Assembly (NCBI GenBank): GCA_964472875.1
Contig: CAYYMD010000036.1
Coordinates: 1-29,430, forward strand
Origin: CAYYMD01 sp964472875
Lineage (GTDB): Bacteria > Planctomycetota > Phycisphaerae > SM23-33
Direction of reading: 5' to 3'
Length of the DNA: 29,430 nt
In this document: positions 7,545 to 14,437 of the stretch, piece after piece
Layout of the letters: each line of letters begins with the position of its first letter
Position numbering within the stretch: position 1 is the first letter of the stretch
Notes under the pieces: generated by a model
Database searches by the model: none
Seen by the model: only the letters and a program-made list of their open reading frames with translations
Told to the model about the DNA's origin: nothing
Translations under genes and position numbers: made by a program

Positions 7545-9749
7545 TTACTTGGCGGCGAACAGTATGATGTTCCGCATAATTTCGTAAGCGGACTTCGACT
7601 CGTAACCGTCGATGGTGAAACTGGGCTGGCCGACGAGTCCGCCGGTTATGTCCTCGCGGCTGAATATGACGCCGGGACGCCCGTCGACCATAACGCCGTA
7701 AAGACTGGGGGTGTTTTCGCGCTTCCGTGCCCGGGTGCGACGACGGTAGTCCACCTCGTCTATCTCGTGACCTTTGAGCTTGTACACCTCGGAGTTAAGC
7801 GAGAGGCGCATTATAGACATAGGCCCGTACATGCTCGAAACCTCCCGCCAGGCAGACCGGCCGAAGTCGCGGGAACCGCCGGCGGCATCCATCACGAGAG
7901 TCCCGCCGCCGGATACAAATTTTTTAATCGCCTGCTTTTCTGCTTCAGTAAGTTCCAGTTTGTCCGTTCCGGTCAGCGTGGCAACCTTTGCGTCACTTTC
8001 GCCGAGTTTCTCGACAGGCATGGTCTCTACGGTCAAGGTAGCTTCACCGTTGAGCTTCAACAATCTCGACAAGCGTTCGTAGGCCAGCGGCTCCGGGTTC
8101 CAGTTGCTCTTGTGTTCCAGTCGCACCAGTTTCACCTTGGGCGAGGGGGTTTTTTTGGATGCCGGCGGCCAGTGCGTCGTCCCGCGGTGAGGCAGGCGCG
8201 ATACGCTGTCGGCCACATACATCGCTATGTTGGCCGCAATCTCAAAGTCCTTGCCCGTGACGTACCGGCGGGTCTGCCAGCCAAGGGCCAGGTCGTGATC
8301 ACTGTGTATCACAAAGGGTCTGACACCGTTTGAGAGTTCGAACAGTTTCGGAGATCCGCGCGTCTTGAAGTGCGCGCTGTAAATATCATGATCCTTGGAG
8401 CATGGGGTCAGTTCGTAATCGGGAAAGATCTTTTTGTAGACTTTTCGCATTTCCGCCGCAAACCCCTGACCGCCGCATTCGGTTACGCTCAATATAGTTC
8501 CGCCCTGGTGGACAAAACGTTTGAGTTTTTCAAGGTCCTTGTCGGAAAATTCCGGCTTTTTCGAACCGGCTATGTAGAGGATAGGCGCATCGTGCCATTC
8601 CGTTGTGGAAACCTTCAGGTTGACTATCTGCCAGTTTACGGTCCGCTCGAATGTTTGCGTTATCCAATTCGTTGCGTTGGCCAGGTCGCGGGGGCGGTTG
8701 TTCCAGTATCCGTCGTACTGAAGTTTGTTGAAAAGTACGGGGTTCTGTCCGCGAACAAGGAACAGAAGGGCAAAAGCCGTGTTGACCATAGGCCCCCTAT
8801 TACCATTCCACTCACCGTTGCCTTTCTGGTGACTAAGAAGCCACTTGGCGCCCAATTTATACCAGTCGGCAGTGCCGAAATATTTGTATCCCGACGCCAG
8901 CCCGACGCGTTCCACGCCGTAAAGATAATAGAATTTCCACTTTCCACTGCCTACTGTTCCTTTAAAGTTTTTGTCGAACCAGTCCAGGCCGCGCTTTATG
9001 GGTGGTGGGAGTTTGCCGCCCGTGCATTTGACAAACTGGGACTGATGGAGGTTGTCGAAACATACGAACATGCTGGCCACACCGGCAGCAGCCATCGTTG
9101 CGCTAGTGCCGCCGTGTTTGTATGACCACCCTCCGTCGGGGTTCTGCGTGCGTTTCCAGTGATCCCAAACTTCTTTCCAGTATTGTCGCGGGATTTCGAT
9201 ATTATCTCTGGCCGCCGCCCACACGCCAAGCAGTCCGTACTGGCTGCAGGAATTGTCCCAACTGCCTACGGGTTTGCCCGTGGCCTTATAATGATAGGAA
9301 CCCTTATTGGCCGAATTACCGAGACGCTTGGCATCCTTCTTAAGATTGGCGAGGTATTTCCTGTTGGTGGTTCTGTTGGCCACGTACCAGGCGTTGCAGA
9401 GTATCCCCAGATTATAAGTCATCTTGCAGTTTTGTTTGGTCAGCCAGTTAAGCGCCTTTTGCATGCGGGGGTCCTGCGGATTTTCGCCGCTTTCCAGGAG
9501 GGCGTAGGTCACCAGTGGCGTAGAGCTCAGGGGATATTTATTTTGATTTACTCCATCCGCCGGCCAAGAGCCATTTTTGTTCTGTCTGCTCCAGAGGAAT
9601 TTGATGCCCTTTTCGATGGCTTTCTGCACGTCCTGGTCAGAAAAGCCGCCGTGTGTAAACATATGACGTTTTTCGTTCTGTGCAGCTTTGGCGCCGGCTA
9701 TTAATCCCCCGAAAATCAGTAAAACGGCGATGAAGGTTACTCTTTTCAT
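7545..9749 (-). CDS. Secreted alpha-toroid (prenyltransferase/squalene-oxidase repeat) plus DUF4159-like protein
   Basis: 734-residue exported protein. The start at ATG 9749 is preceded by GAGGAA (minus strand, 9757-9762) at proper spacing; an upstream in-frame TTG at 9764 would overlap that site. Residues 1-22 (MKRVTFIAVLLIFGGLIAGA) form a signal peptide. About 30-370 is an alpha/alpha toroid of the prenyltransferase/squalene-cyclase repeat type (GIKFLWSRQNKNGSWP; later NPDGGWSYKHGG and KGNGEWNGNRG). The C-terminal part holds two tandem DUF4159-like units: each has a helix, a KRFV or KKFV strand and then GGT (about 405-520 and 535-734). Such proteins are common in planctomycetes and often accompany MoxR/vWA/GldG-type membrane proteins, but no activity is known. 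The cyclase-like repeats do not imply terpene chemistry here. Confidence is high for architecture, low for function. Confidence 0.85.
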   Translation of the reverse strand: MKRVTFIAVLLIFGGLIAGAKAAQNEKRHMFTHGGFSDQDVQKAIEKGIKFLWSRQNKNGSWPADGVNQNKYPLSSTPLVTYALLESGENPQDPRMQKALNWLTKQNCKMTYNLGILCNAWYVANRTTNRKYLANLKKDAKRLGNSANKGSYHYKATGKPVGSWDNSCSQYGLLGVWAAARDNIEIPRQYWKEVWDHWKRTQNPDGGWSYKHGGTSATMAAAGVASMFVCFDNLHQSQFVKCTGGKLPPPIKRGLDWFDKNFKGTVGSGKWKFYYLYGVERVGLASGYKYFGTADWYKLGAKWLLSHQKGNGEWNGNRGPMVNTAFALLFLVRGQNPVLFNKLQYDGYWNNRPRDLANATNWITQTFERTVNWQIVNLKVSTTEWHDAPILYIAGSKKPEFSDKDLEKLKRFVHQGGTILSVTECGGQGFAAEMRKVYKKIFPDYELTPCSKDHDIYSAHFKTRGSPKLFELSNGVRPFVIHSDHDLALGWQTRRYVTGKDFEIAANIAMYVADSVSRLPHRGTTHWPPASKKTPSPKVKLVRLEHKSNWNPEPLAYERLSRLLKLNGEATLTVETMPVEKLGESDAKVATLTGTDKLELTEAEKQAIKKFVSGGGTLVMDAAGGSRDFGRSAWREVSSMYGPMSIMRLSLNSEVYKLKGHEIDEVDYRRRTRARKRENTPSLYGVMVDGRPGVIFSREDITGGLVGQPSFTIDGYESKSAYEIMRNIILFAAK

Positions 9750-9822
9750 TATCGGGTTCCTCAACTTATTCCTGTGTATGTATTGTGGCTTGCTATTAAA
9801 CGCATGCTTATTTCTCTACTCT

Positions 9823-9852
9823 ATTGTACCCTCAATACCCGTGTTTTAGCAA
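9823..9852 (-). promoter_or_regulatory. Candidate sigma-70-type promoter for the DUF4159 gene
   Basis: Read on the minus strand: TTGCTA (9847-9852), an 18-base spacer, then TACAAT (9823-9828). The predicted start of transcription is about 65-70 bases before the ATG at 9749. Pattern match only. Confidence 0.4.
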
Positions 9853-9983
9853 GTGATGTTATCTGTTATGTTATATTGACTCACTCATCCATTGGCTGCA
9901 ATCTACCCCCCGTCAACGCAAATGCGCAACCATTGGACAGTTACTCCGTCTGCGATTAACATGCCCGATGAAAAGGAATACCA

Positions 9984-10667
9984 GTGGACTACGCTTACAG
10001 TGACATAGCGCAAATGATTGACCACGCGCTGCTCAAGCCGACGCTTTCGGTGCGGCATATGCGAGATGAAATCCACCGGGCGATGAGATACGGCATCGCC
10101 GGCGTGTGTATTATGCCGTGCCGCCTGGATTTGTGCGTTGACGAACTGATCGGCAGTGCCGTCCGCGCCGAGGTGACCGTGGGCTTCCCTCAGGGTCTGC
10201 AGGTCACGGCCGTCAAGGCAGCCGAAGCCCAATGGGCGATCGAGTGCGGGGCGGAGGAACTCGATATGGTCGCCAACATCAATAAAGTCATCGCCGGCGA
10301 ATGGGGTTACGTGCAGAGCGATATTTCGGCCGTCGTCGAACCCGCACACGCCGCCGGGCGGAAGGTGAAAGTCATATTCGAAAACTGCCTCCTCGCCGAT
10401 GAGCAAAAAATCCGGCTTTGTAAAATTTGCGCGGAAGTTGGCGCCGACTGGGTCAAAACATCCACCGGCTTCGCTGAGGCGGGCGCGAAGTTATCGGATG
10501 TCAGACTAATGCGGAAATACAGCCCACCCGGCGTGCAGATTAAGGCCGCCGGCGGCATAAGGGTCCTCGATACGCTTCTGCAATACCGGGCCGCCGGCGC
10601 CACGCGAATAGGAACCAGCAGCACGTTCGAAATTCTCGACGAATGCCGGAAACGTTGCGACGACTGA
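9984..10667 (+). CDS. deoC: Deoxyribose-phosphate aldolase
   Basis: Class I aldolase that splits 2-deoxy-D-ribose 5-phosphate into glyceraldehyde 3-phosphate and acetaldehyde in deoxynucleoside catabolism. The 227 residues match bacterial DeoC. The Schiff-base lysine is K158 in WVKTSTGF, the second active-site lysine is K187 in IKAAGGIR, and the conserved aspartate is D94 in EELDMVANI. The phosphate-binding end of the barrel is seen in GTSSTFEIL. VGFPQG replaces the more usual VGFPLG. The start is a GTG at 9984 with AAAAGGA at 9971-9977; no in-frame ATG is closer. No other deo gene is adjacent; the divergent neighbour is the secreted DUF4159 protein. Identity is very likely. Confidence 0.96.
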   Translation: MDYAYSDIAQMIDHALLKPTLSVRHMRDEIHRAMRYGIAGVCIMPCRLDLCVDELIGSAVRAEVTVGFPQGLQVTAVKAAEAQWAIECGAEELDMVANINKVIAGEWGYVQSDISAVVEPAHAAGRKVKVIFENCLLADEQKIRLCKICAEVGADWVKTSTGFAEAGAKLSDVRLMRKYSPPGVQIKAAGGIRVLDTLLQYRAAGATRIGTSSTFEILDECRKRCDD

Positions 10668-10914
10668 TTCCGGGCGGTTTCGTGTATTTTCGCCGTCGCA
10701 TCGGCTTGCACGCCGTAAAATGACGCGTTCAAAATAGCAAATCTTTAATTTCACCTTAATCGTCAGTTTATCTTAGGACTGTATATTAAGTGGCATGGAA
10801 GGACCAGCAGAGCTGATTTGTTAAGGGTCCGGGATTAATCATCGACTTGTGCCCCCGCCGCCGGCGCGGGTTGAACTTCTCGGGCAGGACTTCAGCCGGA
10901 CTGATTTGCGGTGC

Positions 10915-10933
10915 TGCAAAAACGAATTTTGCA
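10915..10933 (+). promoter_or_regulatory. Hairpin directly before the ribosome-binding site of the 76-residue gene
   Basis: TGCAAAA (10915-10921) pairs with TTTTGCA (10927-10933) around a 5-base ACGAA loop. The stem ends two bases before the GGGAGG Shine-Dalgarno (10936-10941). Upstream, 10850-10870 is also strongly self-complementary and GC-rich. A structured leader that affects translation is an inference. The rest of the 281-base gap after deoC shows a TATATT at 10782-10787 without a convincing -35 box, and nothing else clear. Confidence 0.35.
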
Positions 10934-10948
10934 CAGGGAGGTATAACG

Positions 10949-11179
10949 ATGAATTTTGGAAACGACTGTGCATCGGGCATGGGAACTATCAGGGCTGCAC
11001 CTCCAGGTTGGGACTTGCCCAACTCAATGGACTGCACCGAAATGCATTTGAACGAACTCGCCTGCGAAAAAGAGCGAAATCGCCGGATAGGCGTCTATCA
11101 GAAGCGGGTTGCGGCCGGGCTGCCTATCGAATACGACCCGGCCGATTTCGACGACGTAAGCGAACCGGTCGGCCAGTAA
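10949..11179 (+). CDS. Small hypothetical protein (76 residues)
   Basis: Unrecognised small soluble protein. The start ATG at 10949 is supported by GGGAGG eight to thirteen bases upstream; the longer in-frame reading from 10847 lacks a ribosome-binding site and begins with GC-rich, arginine-rich nonsense-like sequence. The first 30 residues are Gly/Pro-rich with two cysteines (C7, C29). The middle (about 32-58) looks helical and charged (ELACEKERNRRIGVYQKRV). The C-terminal end is acidic (DPADFDDV). There is no signal peptide or membrane segment. A third cysteine lies at 39. It sits between deoC and a convergent lipoprotein gene, with a hairpin between the two stops. I cannot assign a function. 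The good translation start makes it likely to be a real gene. Confidence 0.6.
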   Translation: MNFGNDCASGMGTIRAAPPGWDLPNSMDCTEMHLNELACEKERNRRIGVYQKRVAAGLPIEYDPADFDDVSEPVGQ

Positions 11180-11190
11180 ACGATATATTT

Positions 11191-11220
11191 GACGGCCGCC
11201 CGCTATAGCCAGGCGGCGTC
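11191..11220. terminator. GC-rich hairpin between convergent genes (possible bidirectional terminator)
   Basis: GCCGCC (11195-11200) pairs with GGCGGC (11212-11217) around an 11-base loop. The stem is extended by GAC/GTC (11191-11193 with 11218-11220) across one bulged G. It lies between the stops of the 76-residue gene and the lipoprotein gene. There is no clear T-run on either side, so termination is plausible but not certain. Confidence 0.4.
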
Positions 11221-11255
11221 TCGATATGTTCACGCCCTGACTGTGGTCCGGTGGA

Positions 11256-11729
11256 CTACTTTTTCGGTACGGAGATTATTATGTTCGTCGCGCCGGAATC
11301 TTCGGGGATTATCTGCACATTGATTTCGCGGCCGTCTTTCTTGTAGTGCAGCATTTTGTGCTCGCCCATGTCCATGGCGGCCTCTTCGCTCCATCCGGCC
11401 GCTTCCATTTTTTGCTTGTAAACGGAAAGGACCTTATCCACGGCGTCGCTGCTGGAAAGTTGCACCTGGTAAGAACCCTTAACCGTGGCCGAAGTATTGA
11501 CCTTCGCGCCGTCGTAAATGTAGACGTCGTCGGGGAATCCGTCGGGTATCTCCGCGCCGCCGCCTGCGGTGAAGGTGGCCTTGCCTTCTTTGCCGGTTAT
11601 GGTGATTTTTCTGCCTTCCTCTTCCACGTCTACCCGGCCATTGTTCTTATCCTCGGAATCGTCCCCGCATCCGGCGGCCAGCGCCAGTGCCAGGGCCAAC
11701 AGCGGTATTAACAGGTGGTGTCTCTTCAT
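11256..11729 (-). CDS. Predicted lipoprotein (157 residues)
   Basis: Exported lipoprotein of unknown function. The N-terminus is MKRHH plus a leucine/alanine core ending in the lipobox LAAGC, so Cys21 would be lipidated. The Asp-rich residues directly after the cysteine are typical of a mature lipoprotein. The soluble part has a mostly beta segment (about 30-60), then a helix with VLSVYKQKMEAAGW. It finishes with a strand pair (EINVQIIPE, TNIIISVPKK). A helix containing YKxxMExAGW followed by strands is common in small lipoproteins that pair a folded domain with a membrane complex; that comparison is from memory only. The ATG at 11729 is preceded by AAAGGAGA on the minus strand, an excellent site. 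It is a single-gene unit. Confidence 0.85.
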   Translation of the reverse strand: MKRHHLLIPLLALALALAAGCGDDSEDKNNGRVDVEEEGRKITITGKEGKATFTAGGGAEIPDGFPDDVYIYDGAKVNTSATVKGSYQVQLSSSDAVDKVLSVYKQKMEAAGWSEEAAMDMGEHKMLHYKKDGREINVQIIPEDSGATNIIISVPKK

Positions 11730-11882
11730 TTCATGTCTCCTTTATGAAGATTTTTATCGCCTTTTGAGAAACAAACGCCGCACATTCGAATCTTCATTAA
11801 TATTATAAACAGCCGGGATATTATATCACGTTATTTGTCGCGAATCGCTGCAGCCCGGGAATGACTCAGGCGGAAAGGCCCT

Positions 11883-12143
11883 TCACTGGAACTGCCGCAG
11901 AAAGAATATTGCGAGTATAAAAAAAACGGCCTCGGCAAAGTCTTCGTAAAAATCCATTGTGCTCGTAACTTCCATGTGCTCAAGGACGTTGGCCAGCGTA
12001 ACAAACAGATATGCCACCAGGGCCATCGCCAGCAGTATAGCCGAAACCGGGCGTATAGAACCCAGTCGCCAGTTTACCAGTCCCGCCAGCGCCACGCAGA
12101 CGCCGCCCGCGCCGATAATGTCCATCAGTGCCGCGGCGTTCAT
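11883..12143 (-). CDS. Small three-helix membrane protein, downstream of the pair
   Basis: 86-residue membrane protein that I cannot name. Hydrophobic segments lie at about 9-25, 34-52 and 67-83. The second helix ends in ANVLEHMEV and the third starts with MDFYEDFAEAVFF. This Leu-Glu-His then acidic-helix pattern resembles the N-terminal membrane sensor halves of some PAS-type histidine kinases, but no kinase domain follows. The ATG at 12143 overlaps the stop of the upstream gene as ATGA and has AGGAGG ahead of it on the minus strand, indicating translational coupling. A longer in-frame reading from 12278 runs through the upstream gene in the wrong frame and is rejected. The 153 bases between this gene and the lipoprotein gene hold nothing I recognise. 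Confidence 0.7.
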   Translation of the reverse strand: MNAAALMDIIGAGGVCVALAGLVNWRLGSIRPVSAILLAMALVAYLFVTLANVLEHMEVTSTMDFYEDFAEAVFFILAIFFLRQFQ

Positions 12144-12421
12144 CCTCGGCCTCCTTCCACGGCTTTGGACCAGGCGGCCATCGCCCACGTCCCGGCCGCC
12201 AGAAGCACTCCCGTAGCGGCGTAGCAGAAATGTTCGAGAGCATTGAATAACTGCGGCCAGATGAGATCCTCTACGCATGTGAATATCACCGCTGCAAGCG
12301 CAGAAATAAAAGCAGCCGCGAACAGGTACATTCGCGAATGACGAAGACCAATCGTGAGAATTACCATTACTATGCTGTAAGGCACCCCCACCCCGAGACA
12401 GATGAGTTCGCTTGATTCCAT
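12140..12421 (-). CDS. Small three-helix membrane protein, upstream of the pair
   Basis: 93-residue membrane protein with hydrophobic segments at about 8-26, 31-50 and 64-83. An acidic turn (CVEDLIWP) precedes FNALEHFCYAATGVLL, so it also carries the LEH motif seen in its downstream partner, and the two may be diverged halves of one sensor-like fold. It begins at ATG 12421 with AAAAAAGGTAATG just upstream, and its stop overlaps the next start by four bases. On the minus strand it lies downstream of two possible micro-ORFs (12466-12599). The plus-strand ABC operon begins divergently about 280 bases away. Function is unknown; a membrane complex of the two small proteins is an inference. Confidence 0.7.
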   Translation of the reverse strand: MESSELICLGVGVPYSIVMVILTIGLRHSRMYLFAAAFISALAAVIFTCVEDLIWPQLFNALEHFCYAATGVLLAAGTWAMAAWSKAVEGGRG

Positions 12422-12465
12422 CGCATTACCTTTTTTGATGATATGCTATATGTTTCATTATCAAT

Positions 12466-12555
12466 TTACGTCTGCTGTGCAAGACGCGTCAAGTTATTAA
12501 TAAGAGACTTTTTAGATCCGCCTGCACTCCTTGACAAACTTTTCAAAAATTTCAT
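12466..12555 (-). CDS. Possible micro-ORF, 29-residue basic peptide
   Basis: ATG at 12555 on the minus strand has GAGAGGAT about nine bases upstream and runs 29 codons to TAA. The peptide starts MKFLKSLSRSAGG and is lysine/arginine-rich with an amphipathic C-terminal half. Its start overlaps the stop of an even shorter ORF (12552-12599, 15 codons from ATG 12599) as ATGA. It would be the first or second gene of the minus-strand unit that continues into the small membrane-protein pair. It lies antisense to the candidate promoter of the ABC operon. Such short ORFs arise easily by chance; only the ribosome-binding site and the overlap argue for it. Confidence 0.3.
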   Translation of the reverse strand: MKFLKSLSRSAGGSKKSLINNLTRLAQQT

Positions 12556-12560
12556 ATATT
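12531..12560 (+). promoter_or_regulatory. Candidate sigma-70-type promoter of the ABC/Gld-like operon
   Basis: TTGACA at 12531-12536, an 18-base AT-rich spacer, then TATATT at 12555-12560. The -35 box is a perfect consensus and the -10 box has one mismatch. Transcription would begin near 12567, giving a leader of about 135 bases that contains the 12581-12615 inverted repeat before the ATG at 12702. Confidence 0.5.
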
Positions 12561-12580
12561 AATCCTCTCAAGAACAATAT

Positions 12581-12615
12581 CGCCAATATCGTCAATCATA
12601 AAAACGATTATGGCG
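12581..12615. promoter_or_regulatory. Imperfect 12-bp inverted repeat in the ABC operon leader
   Basis: CGCCAATATCGT (12581-12592) faces ACGATTATGGCG (12604-12615), matching at 10 of 12 positions around an 11-base loop. In the plus-strand transcript it is a leader hairpin just before CCTCCTTAAG. In the minus-strand transcript it directly follows a strong AAGGAGG, and the loop carries the ATG at 12599. It could be an operator or an RNA structure. Confidence 0.4.
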
Positions 12616-12701
12616 AAACCTCCTTAAGTTGCGACGGTTCAACCTGACGTCTCAGTCAACGGATAGAATGAAACCGTGTATAAACGTACAGGAAAACTGA
12701 C

Positions 12702-13685
12702 ATGGGCATGATAGAAGTCGAAAATCTGACCAAGTGGTACGGTCCCGTCCTCGCTGTGGACGATATTTCCTTCGATGTAGAGAAGGGCTCGATCGTGGGT
12801 TTCCTCGGCCCCAACGGCGCCGGCAAAAGCACTACGCTGAAGATACTGACCTGTTTTCTGCCGGCCACCAGCGGAAAGGCCCGCGTAGCCGGCCACGACG
12901 TGTTCGGCGATTCGCTCCAGGTCCGCCGTAATATCGGCTATATGCCCGAGGCGGTGCCGCTGTATCCCGAAATGCGCGTGGACGAATATCTCATGTTCCG
13001 CGGCGCTCTGCGAGACATACCCCGAAAACAGCGTCGCAAGGCCGTGCAGCGGGTGTGCGAGCGTTGCTGGCTCTCCCGGCCGGAAGACATGACACGCCGG
13101 CGGCTGGGCGAACTCTCCCGCGGCTACCGCCAGCGTGTAGGCCTTGCCGACGTGCTGCTGCACGACCCGCCTGTGCTGGTGCTCGACGAGCCGACGATTG
13201 GTTTGGACCCGGCCCAGATCCGTTCCATGCGGGAACTGATCCGCTCACTGGCCCCGGACCACACGGTGATACTTTCCAGTCATATACTGGTCGAGGTCGA
13301 GCAGACGTGCAGCCACCTGATAATCATCGCCGGCGGGCGGATAGCCGCCTCCGGCAAGCCGCAGGAACTGCGACGGCGGGTTGTCGGCCCCTCGGAGATA
13401 ATCGCCGAAATGCGCGGCGCCACCGCGGATGAGATGACGGCGGAGATAAAGAAACTCACCGGCGTGGGCAAAGTCTCCCATAAACGCGTGGGCGACTGGA
13501 CCAGGATGAGCATAAAGGTCGGTGGGGAATCCGACCCTCGCGGCAACATATATAAACTGGCCGCCGAAAAGGACTGGCAGCTGCGTGAACTGCGGCGCGA
13601 GACCGGTTCGCTGGAAGATTTCTTCGTACAGATTACATACGAGCAGAACATTCGTGCGGGACAACCGCCTGCCGGCGCGGCATAG
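12702..13685 (+). CDS. ABC transporter ATP-binding protein (GldA-like)
   Basis: Nucleotide-binding subunit of an ABC-2-type system, 327 residues. Walker A is GPNGAGKST at 36-44. The Q-loop region reads IGYMPEAVPLYPEM, as in NatA/GldA-like ATPases. The signature is LSRGYRQRVGLADVLL in place of the textbook LSGGQ, and Walker B is VLVLDEPTIGLDP. The C-terminal ~100 residues are an accessory domain that ends near a LEDFFVQIT motif, which this subgroup shares. The start ATG at 12702 has AGGAAAA upstream. The permease follows after 35 bases, then the GldG-like and DUF4340 genes. In Bacteroidetes the GldA-GldF-GldG set is tied to gliding. In planctomycetes the same set is of unknown role and may act on envelope material. 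Confidence 0.94.
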   Translation: MGMIEVENLTKWYGPVLAVDDISFDVEKGSIVGFLGPNGAGKSTTLKILTCFLPATSGKARVAGHDVFGDSLQVRRNIGYMPEAVPLYPEMRVDEYLMFRGALRDIPRKQRRKAVQRVCERCWLSRPEDMTRRRLGELSRGYRQRVGLADVLLHDPPVLVLDEPTIGLDPAQIRSMRELIRSLAPDHTVILSSHILVEVEQTCSHLIIIAGGRIAASGKPQELRRRVVGPSEIIAEMRGATADEMTAEIKKLTGVGKVSHKRVGDWTRMSIKVGGESDPRGNIYKLAAEKDWQLRELRRETGSLEDFFVQITYEQNIRAGQPPAGAA

Positions 13686-13720
13686 GTCGGCGGGTTCGAC
13701 GATTTGCCAAGGAGTAAAAC

Positions 13721-14437
13721 ATGAAAAAGACGCTTACTCTGGCGTGCAAGGAACTGTCGGGATTATTCTATTCGCCGATGGCGTACGTTATAGGGGCGCT
13801 GTTCCTTCTGGCCAGCGGTTTGTGGTTCTTCCATAAGATATTCATACCGGGCCAGGAGGCGTCGCTGCGTCCTTTGTTCGAGGCGATGGCCTACATAATG
13901 GTTTTCGCCGTTCCGGTGCTGACGATGCGTCTGATAAGCGACGAACTCCGCAGCGGAACGGTCGAGACTCTCATGACCGCACCCGTCACGGATACGCAGG
14001 TGATTCTGGGCAAGTTCCTGGGCGTGCTGGTGTTTTACCTGGTTCTGCTGGTTCTGACCGGCGTGTTCTGGGCGCTTATCGCGGTATTCGGCCAGGCCGA
14101 CGCGGGCGTGGCCGCTATGGGATATCTCGGCATGGTGCTGCTGGGAGCGACTTTCCTGGCTGTGGGGATTTTCACCTCGTCACTTACGCGGTACCAGTTG
14201 CTGGCGGCGATAGTCGGCATCGCTATTCTGGCTGTTTTCGGGATACTGATGCGGGTGATGGTTGCACACACGCCCCAGCCGTGGAGCCACCTGGCGGCCA
14301 GGTTGAACGTTATGTCATATTTTGAGGATTTCTCGCGAGGAGTGTTCGATACGCGCGGGCTGATTTACTTTTTGAGCATAACCGCGCTGTTTTTGTTTTT
14401 GAGCGTTAAGACCCTGGAGTCTCGACAATGGCGATAG
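13721..14437 (+). CDS. ABC-2-type transporter permease (GldF-like)
   Basis: Membrane subunit of 238 residues with about six hydrophobic segments. The N-terminus has CKELSGLFYSPMAYVIGALFLL, the typical opening of GldF/NosY-like permeases: a cytoplasmic helix with Phe-x-Ser-Pro before the first membrane span. The loop ISDELRSGTVETLMTAPVTD after the second span is the conserved coupling-helix region of ABC-2 permeases. The ATG at 13721 has AAGGAG upstream (13709-13714). The stop overlaps the start of the GldG-like gene by 10 bases, pointing to translational coupling. It would pair with the ATPase encoded just upstream. The transported or pulled substrate is unknown. Confidence 0.93.
   Translation: MKKTLTLACKELSGLFYSPMAYVIGALFLLASGLWFFHKIFIPGQEASLRPLFEAMAYIMVFAVPVLTMRLISDELRSGTVETLMTAPVTDTQVILGKFLGVLVFYLVLLVLTGVFWALIAVFGQADAGVAAMGYLGMVLLGATFLAVGIFTSSLTRYQLLAAIVGIAILAVFGILMRVMVAHTPQPWSHLAARLNVMSYFEDFSRGVFDTRGLIYFLSITALFLFLSVKTLESRQWR

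Noticed and set aside
10780..10793. 14-base sequence TGTATATTAAGTGG shared with 25098-25111
   Set aside because: A few shared 14-mers are expected by chance in a window of this size, and the contexts are unrelated.
12617..12630. CTCCTTAAGTTGCG shared with the ribosome-binding region of the prepilin gene
   Set aside because: Most of the match is a Shine-Dalgarno complement; the remainder is short enough to be chance.
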